A stretch of 64,000 bases of DNA from CAVYXZ01 sp965223835 (GCA_965223835.1 CBDCXQ010000001.1:868001-932000), one strand, 5' to 3'. Counted from the stretch's first letter, positions 27,172 to 36,308 are shown. Made by a program: numbers and translations. The notes: generated by a model not told the origin, from the letters alone.

Positions 27172-28043
27172 AATGGTTGGCGGTCGCATCTTCGCTTCTG
27201 AGTATCCTGACAGGAATTGCCGTTGCTGATTCCCCTGGTTTTCCCATTGTCTGGAGTCCTGATGGCACCCTGATTGTCTCCGGTAGCGACGATGGCAAGC
27301 TAACCGTATGGAATGCCAGCGGGCAGCGACTGCTCAACCTTGATGCCGATATTGCACCGGTAACATCGCTGGCCTGGAGTCCTGACAGTCGCTGGTTGGC
27401 GAGCGCGGGCGAAGCCATCAGTATCTGGGATATGCAGTCGGGCAAGCTGGCCTATACGTTATCGGTAACGGATGCGGATGAATTGTCCTTAAGCTGGAAT
27501 CCAGCGGGATCCCGCTTAGCAGCGCACAGTCAAGCTGGTCTGCTGCAGATCTGGTCAACAGTGGATTGGGCGCTGATCTCAACCGCGCAAAATATTGACC
27601 CGTTGTATGTCCGCTGGCAGGGGGAACAACTTGCTCTGAATGCGCCGGTAGCGTTGGCAGCCGCCAATGAACTCGCGTTAGTCGCCTGGAATGCGGATGA
27701 ATCCATTATGGCCGGGGCACAGGCTGATGGTCGGATTCGTTTGTGGTCGACGGCCAGTGGTGAGCGCATCGCAACGCTATCCGGACAACAAGTGCCCGTT
27801 GTTCAATTGGCGTTCAGCCCGACCGGACAACAGTTGTTGAGCGCCGATGCTGCTGGAACCCTGCGCATCTGGGACCTGACCACGTGGAATGAAGCCGACC
27901 GTGTGCAATGGCCCGGAACACCGATCACCTGGAGTCCCGATGGCAGTTATCTGGCGTGGGTGACTGCCGATCATAGCGCTATTGAAATTTATCAGGCCGT
28001 AACTGAACCGGTGAAATCGCCCTGTGACCTTTGCGCTGGCTGA
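27165..28043 (+). CDS. Secreted WD40 repeat protein
   Basis: The 292-aa product has an N-terminal signal peptide (about 1-22, ending AVADS) and about five to six WD40 blades, for example WSPDGTLIVSGSDDGKLTVW, WSPDSRWLASAGEAISIWD, WNADESIMAGAQADGRIRLW, and FSPTGQQLLSADAAGTLRIWD. Seven blades would close the propeller; this count is short by one or two, with degenerate repeats filling the gap. It overlaps the kinase gene before it and the methyltransferase gene after it. It probably acts as an extracytoplasmic scaffold; the partner is unknown. Confidence 0.88.
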   Translation: MLKWLAVASSLLSILTGIAVADSPGFPIVWSPDGTLIVSGSDDGKLTVWNASGQRLLNLDADIAPVTSLAWSPDSRWLASAGEAISIWDMQSGKLAYTLSVTDADELSLSWNPAGSRLAAHSQAGLLQIWSTVDWALISTAQNIDPLYVRWQGEQLALNAPVALAAANELALVAWNADESIMAGAQADGRIRLWSTASGERIATLSGQQVPVVQLAFSPTGQQLLSADAAGTLRIWDLTTWNEADRVQWPGTPITWSPDGSYLAWVTADHSAIEIYQAVTEPVKSPCDLCAG

Positions 28044-29211
28044 TCTCGACTTTTTGACAGCGCCAGCGGGTCAGGTGTTGCTGGCACGGCTGGCAGCCGC
28101 AGACTTATCCCCAAACAATACATTGACATTGTTAACGCAACTGCGCCGGGATTATACTCAGGAGCAGGCGCGGGCGGGGCTGACCATGGCGCGCTTACGC
28201 CAACAGGCCGCAAGTAAGTTTGGTGATGATGCCCACCGCATGTACTTTACGTCGGCTGCATTGCAACAGGCCAGTGATCCCCAGGTGAGCCATTATCGCA
28301 GTCAGGACAGTGCCGGATTTCAGGTCATTGATGCCGGTTGCGGTATTGGTACCGACGCGCTGGCGCTGGCCCAAACCGGGGCGCAGGTATTGGGCCTCGA
28401 TCTGGACCCGGTGCGGATCGCCATGGCCCGCCTGAACGCTGCGGCGTTGGGTGTAGCCGTCGATTTTGAAGTTGCGGACATAACGAATGGATTGCCAGCA
28501 GCAGATCGCATCTTCTTTGATCCGGCCCGGCGTGATGCTCAGGATAAACGTCTCTTTGATGTCGAACACTATCAGCCTGCGTTGTCGACATTGTATCGCT
28601 GGACAGCACCCCAGATCGTCGTGAAGTTGTCGCCGGGTGTCCAGCTAGATCAGCTCACCGCATATGATGGGCAGGTTGAATTTGTCTCGGTGAATGGTGC
28701 GCTCAAAGAAGCGATTCTATGGCTCGGTTTTGAGCGGAATGCATTGCGGGCAACGCTGATCCATGTGGATCAACTGCTCCACTGGGATACGCCCGATGTG
28801 ATGCCCAGTGTGCCCATTGCCGCGCCCCAGAATTGGTTGGTCGAACCGGACCCATCGTTGCTACGGGCCGGATTGGTGCAGTCACTGGCGGCAGAAATTG
28901 GTGCTGCCCAACTTGATGCGACAATTGCCTATCTGACCTGTGTCGACCGACCCGTAACGCCCTGGGTGCGCAGCTGGCAGATTGAGGATTGGTTACCGTT
29001 TCAGTTGAAGCGATTGCGGGGTTATCTGCGCGAACGGGCTATCGGGCAAGTCACGGTCAAAAAACGCGGGGTGGCGATCACACCAGACGAACTGATAAAG
29101 AAACTCAAATTGCGGGGGCCAGAATCGCGGACACTGGTCCTGACGCGCTATCAGGGACAGCCGGTCGTGCTAGTGTGTGCTGATTATCAACCTGATGCCA
29201 ACGCGCTTTAG
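28024..29211 (+). CDS. Class I SAM methyltransferase with THUMP-like C-terminal domain
   Basis: A 395-aa protein starting at GTG inside the end of the WD40 gene. Residues about 90-210 are a Rossmann methyltransferase: VIDAGCGIGTDALALAQTG as motif I, LGLDLDPVRIAMARLNA as motif II, IFFDPARRD as the catalytic-type motif IV. The C-terminal quarter (PFQLKRLRGYLRERAIGQVTVKKRG onwards) matches the THUMP-like domain seen in this family, which suggests tRNA or rRNA as substrate. Last gene of the run from 25316; its stop overlaps that of the opposite-strand gene (TTAG). Confidence 0.85.
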   Translation: MTFALADLDFLTAPAGQVLLARLAAADLSPNNTLTLLTQLRRDYTQEQARAGLTMARLRQQAASKFGDDAHRMYFTSAALQQASDPQVSHYRSQDSAGFQVIDAGCGIGTDALALAQTGAQVLGLDLDPVRIAMARLNAAALGVAVDFEVADITNGLPAADRIFFDPARRDAQDKRLFDVEHYQPALSTLYRWTAPQIVVKLSPGVQLDQLTAYDGQVEFVSVNGALKEAILWLGFERNALRATLIHVDQLLHWDTPDVMPSVPIAAPQNWLVEPDPSLLRAGLVQSLAAEIGAAQLDATIAYLTCVDRPVTPWVRSWQIEDWLPFQLKRLRGYLRERAIGQVTVKKRGVAITPDELIKKLKLRGPESRTLVLTRYQGQPVVLVCADYQPDANAL

Positions 29212-29537
29212 TGGCAGCAAGGACAGGTCGAGGATTGACCTCCCTGCCGATTATAGTGGGCCTTGCATTTATCCTTATGAAATGCCTTGCTTTGCCGATA
29301 GAGCGTTACCACAAATTCACCACAGGTACACAGGACCAGTGTGGTGCCCACAAGCTGCCGGTAGCGGTGATTACCGGGCGTGTCATTCGGGATATTCTTA
29401 CGATGGAGTTGACAAAAAATGACACCAGCGCCGTGTTCGTGTTCACCATGCGTCAGCACAAAATGAATATCTTCTTTTGATAAATTGCGTTGTGCAGACC
29501 GGTGTTTGGCATGTTGACTCAGGGTATAAGTATACAT
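29208..29537 (-). CDS. DUF4258-type small protein (RelE/ParE-like fold)
   Basis: A 109-aa product beginning MYTYTLSQHAKHRSAQRNLS, which has the DUF4258 signature of an early HA...R..R motif followed by EDIHFVLTHG. The start at 29537 is set by GGAGG five bases upstream. It contains several Cys and His residues in the C-terminal half (CTCGEF, CPCCH), unusual for the family. DUF4258 proteins are RNase-toxin-like in fold, but no antitoxin gene is adjacent, so a toxin role is only a possibility. It is convergent with the methyltransferase gene. Confidence 0.65.
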   Translation of the reverse strand: MYTYTLSQHAKHRSAQRNLSKEDIHFVLTHGEHEHGAGVIFCQLHRKNIPNDTPGNHRYRQLVGTTLVLCTCGEFVVTLYRQSKAFHKDKCKAHYNRQGGQSSTCPCCH

Positions 29538-29711
29538 TTCCACCTCCTGCCCCAATTAATTGATTTTTCCATTATAGGCATGTTAAGCCTTACACATGCT
29601 TAACAGCGTCACAATTTGTGATAATACCCCAATTATCGGGGGGCGGCAGCCGATTGGTCATATCCGGTGGTTAAATGGGAGAGTTTATTTTAACAATGAT
29701 TTTGTCCTATG

Positions 29712-29754
29712 CCATCAACCGAATCAAGTTTTCGCTGCTTGACTCGGTTGATGG
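29712..29754 (-). terminator. Long hairpin after the DUF1501 gene
   Basis: A 17-base arm at 29712-29728 (CCATCAACCGAATCAAG) pairs with 29738-29754 with one mismatch around a nine-base loop. It lies 40 bases past the DUF1501 stop on that gene's strand, so it probably ends that operon. The T-run is weak, so protection of the 3' end is an alternative. Confidence 0.6.
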
Positions 29755-29794
29755 ATGACCTTTTGTTTGGCTAAGACTCCAGATGCTGTCATGG

Positions 29795-31063
29795 TCAGGT
29801 CTGAAACAGGTTCAACCCCTGCGGCGTAAAATCTGGGAAAATCTCTGCAATACTCGGATTGTTCAGGCGGTGTTGGAGCAGGTCGCTGAGAATATCACGA
29901 TAGTCAATGGTGATCGCGAGGTCGCCGCGATCTAATGCCTCTGGTTGCAATCCCGGCCAATCGGCTACGATTGGGCTGCGGTCGAGATTGCCGCTCATAA
30001 TCAACAGCGCACCACCATGTCCATGATCGGTGCCGGAACCACCATTTTCTGCCAGCCGTCGGCCAAACTCAGACATCACAACGACCGTAACGCCATCCAG
30101 GTCAGGCCCCAAATCTGCATGAAAAGCTGCCAGACCATCAGCCAGGGTTGATAGCAGGCGGGCCTGGGTGCCCTCGACCGCACCTTGATTGACGTGGGTA
30201 TCCCAGCCGCCAAGATCAATGGCCGCCGCTTCTAAGCCGACATCAGCCCGGATAAGCGCGGCAGTCTGTTGGAGGCCAAAGGCAAATTCGATTTCGGGAT
30301 AGACGGCCCCGTGCTGAGGGACATAATTCGCGATGTCCACGCTGGCGATGACGGCCAACGCGGATTGTGTGGCGGTCGCTGCGGTGTGCAGTGTCTCGCC
30401 ATCCAGCGTGTAAAGATTGTGGAGCGACGCCAGCAGATGCTCAGCGATGTCCACCCGGCCACCCAGATGATAGTCGGCGATTGATTGCAGCGCGATGGGC
30501 GCGACCGGACCCCGCAAGGCCGTTTGGGCCGCCGTTCCCCAGCCAACCGCCCGTATCGGCGAATTGTTGCCAGTATTCAGCGTCGCCAGATGACGTCCCA
30601 TCCAACCAGTTGCCACGTCGAAGTTGCCGGGTGCGCCGCGTTCCATGAAATCCATCGCCTCGAAATGCGACCGCGTGGGATGCGGTGAGCCAGTCGCATG
30701 GACCGCAACCAACTCGCCGGCGTTGAAAATGGGTGCTAGCGATGCCAGCGCGGGGTGCAGTCCAAAAAAACCATCCAGATCAGTCGTCTTCGGATCGCTG
30801 CTCAGGGTATCAGGACGCGGAATCGCCAGCCGCGGGCGAGCAGCGTAGTAGGCGTCATCGCCATGCGGTACGATCATGTTGAGCGCATCGGCACCGCCGC
30901 GCAGGAAAATCGTCACCAGAACATCGCCGCGTGGGGCGTCATAAAGCGGAGCGAATGCCAGTCGAGGCATCCAATGGGGTAGGGCGACCTGCGCTGTCGT
31001 TAACGTTGCCATTGCGGTGCTTTTATGCAACATCTCCCGGCGGGAAAGCAATTTTGTGGTCAT
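29795..31063 (-). CDS. DUF1501 Tat-exported protein
   Basis: A 422-aa protein of the DUF1501 family (alkaline phosphatase-superfamily fold). The N-terminus has a twin-arginine signal (SRREMLHKSTAMATL). Family blocks include DVLVTIFLRGGADALNMIVPHGD and VVVMSEFGRRLAENGGSGTDHGHGG, a metal-binding pattern of the sulfatase/phosphatase type. The start at 31063 has AAGGA at better spacing than the ATG at 31069. It is 55 bases after the DUF1800 gene in the same direction; this gene pair is widespread in environmental bacteria and its substrate is not established. Confidence 0.93.
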   Translation of the reverse strand: MTTKLLSRREMLHKSTAMATLTTAQVALPHWMPRLAFAPLYDAPRGDVLVTIFLRGGADALNMIVPHGDDAYYAARPRLAIPRPDTLSSDPKTTDLDGFFGLHPALASLAPIFNAGELVAVHATGSPHPTRSHFEAMDFMERGAPGNFDVATGWMGRHLATLNTGNNSPIRAVGWGTAAQTALRGPVAPIALQSIADYHLGGRVDIAEHLLASLHNLYTLDGETLHTAATATQSALAVIASVDIANYVPQHGAVYPEIEFAFGLQQTAALIRADVGLEAAAIDLGGWDTHVNQGAVEGTQARLLSTLADGLAAFHADLGPDLDGVTVVVMSEFGRRLAENGGSGTDHGHGGALLIMSGNLDRSPIVADWPGLQPEALDRGDLAITIDYRDILSDLLQHRLNNPSIAEIFPDFTPQGLNLFQT

Positions 31064-31118
31064 GTTCATTCATCCTTGAACTGATCGTCAGGGTAAGGCC
31101 GCGCTCACCCCGGCAAAT

Positions 31119-32642
31119 TTACCGATATTGAAAAGCGGGCGCGGCCAGCAGCAGGCCAATCCCATTCATGAGTTGTTGTTCTGGTTCGTCGGATAGCGCG
31201 GCGATAAACGCCTGCATGATGTCGTTTTCAGCGTTCGTGAGGGGACGGCCATATAGATAGTCGGCGAGATGCATCAGGGCTGATTGTGGCTCTGGAACAA
31301 CGATTTCGTCCTGGAGAAATTCGAACAGTGAATCAGCGTCGGCATTTGCGCCGGGAATACGTCCGCCAATGACGGTCAGGGCGGCATTCCAACGTGGCAG
31401 TAAATTATCTGACCAGGCTGACTGAACATCAGGGTAGCCATCGGGTGCAGGATGGTGGAAGGGTAGTTGGCCCAATTGTGTCAGCGCACCAATCATCACC
31501 CGGCTGAAGGCCCGACTATTGTTCACCTGATAATTGAGTGCCCGCAATAAGCTGAGGCTGTATTCCAGCGGGCGTTTGAACTTAGGCGGCGCGTTCCAGA
31601 ATTCATCTGAGTCGAAAATCACGCTGAGGACCTGGCGTATATCACCGCTCGTATCCCGGAAGGTTTCGGCGCAGGCATCAACCAGCCTGGTGGGGGGATC
31701 ATCGGCGACGAAGCGCCGCACAAGCTTTTGACTGATAAAACGCGCCGTTGCCGGATGTGCTGCCAGGATGTCCAGGACCATTTCGCCGGCCTGTTCCCCC
31801 GTGCCCGAGGGTATCACGTGCCCCAGGATTGTTTGCTCGTTGTTGTCGTGCAGCCGGGGGCGAAACAGAAATGTGCCCGGTTCACGCGCGAATTGAAACC
31901 GGCGCGGGGCTGGCGGGACAATTGACCAACCGGTGAAGGCACGGGCAACAGCCTGCACATCTTCCTCGCTGTAGCCGCCGTTGACCCCCAACGTATGTAG
32001 TTCCAGCAGTTCGCGGGCATAGTTTTCATTAGGCGCACTGCGCTCACTCTGGGCGTTGTCCAGGTAGGCTAACATGGCCGGGCTGTGCGCTGATGCGCCG
32101 AGCAGGGTGCGAAAGTCGGCCATTGCATAAGGCCGAATCACCTCACGATCATCACCAATTTTGAGAAATAACACCGGGCCTTTGCGCAAAAAAATATTGA
32201 AATGGTCGCTCCAGAATTGCACCAAGCGCTCATGGAGTTGACGCGGGGAGTATAGCGCTCGAATGAGGGTACTGCCGACGATTTGCTGGACGATGTGGCC
32301 TCGTTGCTGTTCAGTCTGCTCAAAGATCTCAATTGGCGAAAGCGCCAGCAGATCAAAAGCACTCAGGCGCTCGTCGGTAGTCGAGTCGTTGATCTGCTCA
32401 AAGTTGAGTTGCGCTTCGATAAAAGCCTGCGGTCCGATTGCTCGAACATGGCTGACAAGATCTGGCGTCGGGCCAAAAGTCAGTCGATTAATGACATGGA
32501 CAACTGAGTCACGCTCACTGGATAGTGGGGGTTGGAAGGCGGGGGCCGGCGCAGCAGCCAGGACCTCGCCTATCGTGCTGGTTTGCGCGGCGATAACCCC
32601 CGCGCCCATAAGTTGTAAGAAACGCCGTCGGTGGATTTGCAT
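31119..32642 (-). CDS. DUF1800 Tat-exported protein
   Basis: The 507-aa product has a Tat signal (HRRRFLQLMGAGVIAA) and the DUF1800 body: HVINRLTFGPTPDLVSHVRAIG, YSPRQLHERLVQFWSDHFNIF, ENYARELLELHTLGVNGGYSEEDVQ and the C-terminal LLAAPAFQYR. GAGGGG lies nine bases before the ATG at 32642. First gene of the pair with DUF1501. The family is all-helical and exported; what the two proteins do together is unknown, with a shared extracellular substrate being the usual guess. Confidence 0.94.
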   Translation of the reverse strand: MQIHRRRFLQLMGAGVIAAQTSTIGEVLAAAPAPAFQPPLSSERDSVVHVINRLTFGPTPDLVSHVRAIGPQAFIEAQLNFEQINDSTTDERLSAFDLLALSPIEIFEQTEQQRGHIVQQIVGSTLIRALYSPRQLHERLVQFWSDHFNIFLRKGPVLFLKIGDDREVIRPYAMADFRTLLGASAHSPAMLAYLDNAQSERSAPNENYARELLELHTLGVNGGYSEEDVQAVARAFTGWSIVPPAPRRFQFAREPGTFLFRPRLHDNNEQTILGHVIPSGTGEQAGEMVLDILAAHPATARFISQKLVRRFVADDPPTRLVDACAETFRDTSGDIRQVLSVIFDSDEFWNAPPKFKRPLEYSLSLLRALNYQVNNSRAFSRVMIGALTQLGQLPFHHPAPDGYPDVQSAWSDNLLPRWNAALTVIGGRIPGANADADSLFEFLQDEIVVPEPQSALMHLADYLYGRPLTNAENDIMQAFIAALSDEPEQQLMNGIGLLLAAPAFQYR

Positions 32643-32880
32643 AACGGTTGACCCCTCATCAGTGGTTGGGCAAGTTACAGCTAACCTAAAGGCAAAATGT
32701 TGTGGAAGTGTAAGCTGGAGGTAAATTTTTACTCTAGGCTATAGGGTGCAAGGTGTTAATTTAGCGTGCTGGCCTGGAATCTAAGGGGCATGAATGGTGA
32801 CAGATGGAGTAATGCAATTGGCATTTTACGCTGTGTAGTCCGCAAGTTAAGAAATGCGCCCGCGTATGTGGAATGCCTCT

Positions 32881-34041
32881 TTACGGCGTCACCCAGTCGG
32901 CGCGGATTTCCATGCCAAAACCGGGGGCATCGTTCGGGACAATCTTGCCATCAATCGGCATTGCCATGCCAGGAATCGGGCAAACTTCGGCCAGCGGCAC
33001 GCCGGGGTCGGTGCCCAGCCAATATTCGGTCATCGGCGATTCGGGCATAGCGAAGGAAAAATGTTGTCCAAAGGGTGTATTGCCGCCACCATGTAAAATA
33101 GTGGGGATGCCCGCCGCTTCGGCAATCGTGTAAATTTTGAGTGCCTCCGTCAGGCCACCACACCAGAGGATGTCTGGTTGGACCACATCAACCGCACGGT
33201 GTTCGATCAACTGGCGAAAGGCATGGCGGCCATGATGGTGTTCACCGGTGGCAATCGGCATCCAGGGGACCGCTCGTTTGAGTTCAATGTGGCTTTCTAG
33301 GTCGGGTGGGATGAAGGGTTCCTCCAGCCAACTGAGGCGATAGGACCGCAAGCGTTCGGCCATCTGTACGGCATATGTCAGGTTGAAGGCCATGACCGGG
33401 TTAATCATAAGTTCGACATCATAACCGAGCTGGTCACGGGCGCTGGCAACCTTCGCTTCCATCAAGTTCAGGCCCGCAATGCCCATCTCATAATGCGCCT
33501 GATTGGTCAACTTGAAACGCTTAAAGCCCAACTCCTGCGACCAGTCCAGATCATCACCGGTGGCGTAAAGTTCAATCGCATCACGGCTGGGGCCACCGAT
33601 GAGTCGATAAACGGGTTGTTCGAGCAATTTGCCTTTGAGATCCCACAGGGCCAGATCAACGCCGCTGCGGGCGATGTCGGCATGACCGGCTGAGCCGACG
33701 CCCTGGGTTGCCCGCCACATCAGATCGTTCAGGTATTCAATCGCAAAACAATCGCGTCCGATTAACAATGGCGCGTAAATGTCTTCGATGATCGCCACCG
33801 TCGGGCGTCCAAACTGGCAGCGGCCCAGTCCCCAGGTTCCGTCCTCAGCAATCACCTGAACCCACACCGGTCCGCCACCCATGCCAGGATATGCGCCTGG
33901 TTGCGTGTAAAACTCGTCACGATATTTCGCCAGCGGAGTGGCGCGCGGCGTCTGTTGACTCCAGGCGGGTCGGCGAGGTGGAGTCCGGGGTTTTGTTTCC
34001 GGTAACTGAAGTGAAACGACCCGAACCTGTGTAATTTTCAT
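32881..34041 (-). CDS. Enolase-superfamily sugar acid dehydratase (L-rhamnonate dehydratase-like)
   Basis: A 386-aa member of the mandelate racemase group. The match to L-rhamnonate dehydratase is good along the whole length: VWVQVIAEDGTWGLGRCQFG, SGVDLALWDLKGKLLEQPVYRL, LSWLEEPFIPPDLESH, ATGEHHHGRHAFRQLI and DVVQPDILWCGGLTE. The second and third Mg ligands (Glu in WLEEP and TGEH) are present, while the first, usually Asp after the LMY segment, reads LMINPVM, an Asn. The acid sugar substrate is therefore uncertain. GAGGA precedes the ATG at 34041. No other sugar catabolic gene is adjacent. It is the last chromosomal-type gene before the accessory block. Confidence 0.85.
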   Translation of the reverse strand: MKITQVRVVSLQLPETKPRTPPRRPAWSQQTPRATPLAKYRDEFYTQPGAYPGMGGGPVWVQVIAEDGTWGLGRCQFGRPTVAIIEDIYAPLLIGRDCFAIEYLNDLMWRATQGVGSAGHADIARSGVDLALWDLKGKLLEQPVYRLIGGPSRDAIELYATGDDLDWSQELGFKRFKLTNQAHYEMGIAGLNLMEAKVASARDQLGYDVELMINPVMAFNLTYAVQMAERLRSYRLSWLEEPFIPPDLESHIELKRAVPWMPIATGEHHHGRHAFRQLIEHRAVDVVQPDILWCGGLTEALKIYTIAEAAGIPTILHGGGNTPFGQHFSFAMPESPMTEYWLGTDPGVPLAEVCPIPGMAMPIDGKIVPNDAPGFGMEIRADWVTP

Positions 34042-34490
34042 AATGTCCTCAGATGCTGGGAAAATAGTCGACTCTACATCGCCTGGCAGCCGATTCCGAA
34101 TTAGCCATTAAGTATATCTGGTTTCAAACATGGCTTCATATCGGATTGGCTACTCTGGCAGTAGCAACCGTTTATAAGATGGCGCACAGAGTATCATGTC
34201 GACGGTGTTTTCTCCTGAACCGTTACCCGTACTGGGGTCACATCCTGAAGGCTGTTGTGGCCTTTTTGAATTGCTGTTGTCCGCAATCTCAATGAGTTAC
34301 TCACCACAAATTCCTCGAAATGAGAAAAGCCATCGTCTCCGCCGCTTGAACTTAGCGGTACTCAACCCAGCCAAAATTTTACCCACCTTAACTGCACGCG
34401 AAACTAATTTACCGCGTGATAGCCCTGCCTTGGCTAACCAACCCACAAAACCATCAATTTCATCGGATTCGGCGTAAGAGGAAGATCGAC
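34042..34490. other. Intergenic region at the left edge of the accessory block
   Basis: No gene is supported over about 450 bases. Reading frames here are short with unlikely composition. A short inverted repeat CCGCT/AGCGG occurs near 34340. This is where a ParMR centromere would be expected (upstream of the actin gene), but I find no clear tandem direct repeats. It may also hold the junction of the element; no att-like repeat could be matched. Confidence 0.4.
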
Positions 34491-34712
34491 ATGAAGATTC
34501 TTGATTGCATCCGATCTGGTGAAATGAGCCTCTATGATGTTTTAAGAGCTTCTATGGCTCTACCGACACAACTAAGAGGCAGATACTCATTCATTGGTTC
34601 AGTACCAACTCAACAATCAGTTGTTCCGTTTGACTTAGGCGACGTAGCGCGAGCTTTCGACGGCTCGTTTGCGTCCCGTTTCGCTCATCTGGAAGATCGG
34701 TCAGCCGACTGA
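34491..34712 (+). CDS. Possible small protein, 73 aa
   Basis: The ATG at 34491 has AGAGGAAG seven bases upstream. The product starts MKILDCIRSGEMSLYDVLRA and has a helical N-terminal third; no known domain is recognised. It ends 34 bases before the ParM-type gene, in the same direction, so it could be a small regulator of the segregation operon. The evidence is only the ribosome-binding site and position, so it may be chance. Confidence 0.35.
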   Translation: MKILDCIRSGEMSLYDVLRASMALPTQLRGRYSFIGSVPTQQSVVPFDLGDVARAFDGSFASRFAHLEDRSAD

Positions 34713-34746
34713 GACTTCCGCTTTTGATTTGGAGACAGAAAGCACA

Positions 34747-35811
34747 ATGGCAAAGCAAGTGAAGAAGAAACAGCAACAAAGAACCAACATGCTGAACGGC
34801 ATTCTCGCCGTCGGCCTGGACATCGGCTATGGCGTGGTGAAGGTCGTCACTAATGAAGAGGCGCTGGCATTCCCGTCGGTCATGGGACATGCCCGTGAGA
34901 TTAAGTTTCAGCAGGAGACTATCCAGCAGAAGTATCCGGGCGACCAGATCACGGATGACGAAGGCGAATGGTTCGTGGGCGACCTGGCTCTGGCACAGCT
35001 TCCGCCCGGCGAACTACTTCGCTTGCGGGGACGGACTGCCAACGAAAAGACGATGGGCAACACCTTTCGGCTGCGGCTGGCAAAAGTCGCCATCGGCAAG
35101 CTGGTGTCGGGGGTGTGGGGACGGGATGTCGTTCATCTGCTCATCTCGACAGGACTTCCGGTGGATCACATGCGGGATGCCGCCGAACTCAAACAGGCAT
35201 TGCTCGGCCAGCATCTCATCCAGACCGACTCGTGCGAGGTCATTGCCAACGTAACTGAGGTGATCGTCATGCCGCAGCCGTATGGTTCGGCCTATTCCCA
35301 GATGCTCACGCCCACTGGCGAGATCAACGTCTACCACACCTACATGCGCACCGGGATCGTCGATGTCGGAACGTACACCGTCGATATTGCACTGGATGAC
35401 GATGGGGAGTTTGTGGACAGCGAAAGCGGCAGCGTCGAAGGTGGTGTGTACACCGCGCAAGAACGCATCTCCGCCATGCTGGAGCGCGACTACCGCGAGA
35501 AGATGCCTTACAAGATCATTGAGCAAGTACTCCGCACTGGGATATTCACCGCCAGCGGCAAGCCCATCGACTACAGCGAAGAGGTCGAAGATGCCCTGTC
35601 ACCACTGCGCAGCGCGACGGTCAACCTGATGTCAGAGAAGTGGCAGCGTGGCACAACCGTCGATGTCATCTATCTCAGTGGTGGCGGCGCGGAATTGGTG
35701 TATGAGCAGGTCGTGGAAGCCTATCCACAGACGAAGCTCGTTCCGGAAGCGCAGATGGCGAATGCACGCGGCTATCTCTACTACGCCAACTTCGCCGGAC
35801 ACGAAGATTAG
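34747..35811 (+). CDS. ParM/StbA-type plasmid segregation actin
   Basis: A 354-aa actin-fold ATPase that forms filaments pushing plasmid copies apart. Phosphate-1 motif: LAVGLDIGYGVVKVV; phosphate-2: TGIVDVGTYTVDIAL, with the following long acidic DDDGEFVDSESG; adenosine motif: DVIYLSGGGAELVYEQV. Length fits archaeal/bacterial ALP-type actins. The frame reaches 34669, but the ATG at 34747 gives the short basic head MAKQVKKKQQQR; its GGAG is rather distant. A ParR-type adaptor gene follows, as in type II partition loci. This marks the start of the plasmid-like block. Confidence 0.9.
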   Translation: MAKQVKKKQQQRTNMLNGILAVGLDIGYGVVKVVTNEEALAFPSVMGHAREIKFQQETIQQKYPGDQITDDEGEWFVGDLALAQLPPGELLRLRGRTANEKTMGNTFRLRLAKVAIGKLVSGVWGRDVVHLLISTGLPVDHMRDAAELKQALLGQHLIQTDSCEVIANVTEVIVMPQPYGSAYSQMLTPTGEINVYHTYMRTGIVDVGTYTVDIALDDDGEFVDSESGSVEGGVYTAQERISAMLERDYREKMPYKIIEQVLRTGIFTASGKPIDYSEEVEDALSPLRSATVNLMSEKWQRGTTVDVIYLSGGGAELVYEQVVEAYPQTKLVPEAQMANARGYLYYANFAGHED

Positions 35812-35820
35812 TTCTGGACG

Positions 35821-35865
35821 GGGGTTTTACCAAGTATGCCGGATGAGCATACCACGTAAAACCCC
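35821..35865 (+). repeat. Nested hairpin between the ParM- and ParR-type genes
   Basis: GGGGTTTTAC (35821-35830) pairs perfectly with GTAAAACCCC (35856-35865). Inside it TATGC (35835-35839) pairs with GCATA (35847-35851) around a seven-base loop. The whole element fills the intergenic gap, 20 bases before the ParR-type ATG, just before its AAGGAAGGA site. It could attenuate adaptor expression or be a binding site for the adaptor itself. Confidence 0.8.
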
Positions 35866-35885
35866 AACATAAGGAAGGAAGAGCA

Positions 35886-36308
35886 ATGCCCAGAAAGAAG
35901 AAGAGCAAGAGCGGCTTCAAGCTGATCGCTTTCAAAGCCTACCACGACACCGATGCCGACATCCTGGATTGGTGGGAAGGCATCGAAGAAGGCGAACGCA
36001 GCGAGATGATCCGTGACCTGATACGCGGGTTTTTGGGGGTGCAGTCGAAGCGACGCAAGCTCCCGATCATCGACGTGCCCGAACTGCTGGAAGTGCGCCA
36101 AGACACCCTCTGGATACGGGATGCGTTGAATGACATGCCTGCCTACCTGGAGCGCGTCATCCAGCATGTGGCCGCCAACGCCCAGCCAGTGGCCGTCAGC
36201 CAGGAGCAGCCCAGGGCATCGCCGGTGCAGGCACAACCGCTTGAGCCAGCCCTGACGGATGCTGAAAGCCAGCGTCGGACACGGCGCATGAAACGAGCGA
36301 CATGGTGA
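35886..36308 (+). CDS. ParR-type ribbon-helix-helix segregation adaptor
   Basis: A 140-aa protein with a basic head (MPRKKKSKSG) and a segment ADILDWWEGIEEGERSEMIRDL followed by IRGFL, the pattern of ParR/StbB adaptors that bind the centromere through a ribbon-helix-helix fold. The rest is a helical region (LPIIDVPELLEVRQDTLWIRD) and a Pro/Gln-rich basic tail, which could contact ParM. Gene order directly behind the actin gene supports the call. The family is diverged, so homology rests on short pattern and context. Confidence 0.75.
   Translation: MPRKKKSKSGFKLIAFKAYHDTDADILDWWEGIEEGERSEMIRDLIRGFLGVQSKRRKLPIIDVPELLEVRQDTLWIRDALNDMPAYLERVIQHVAANAQPVAVSQEQPRASPVQAQPLEPALTDAESQRRTRRMKRATW

Noticed and set aside
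34196..34477. 93-aa + strand frame in the left-edge intergenic region
   Set aside because: No ribosome-binding site and no recognisable pattern; the later 73-aa ORF at 34491 is better supported.
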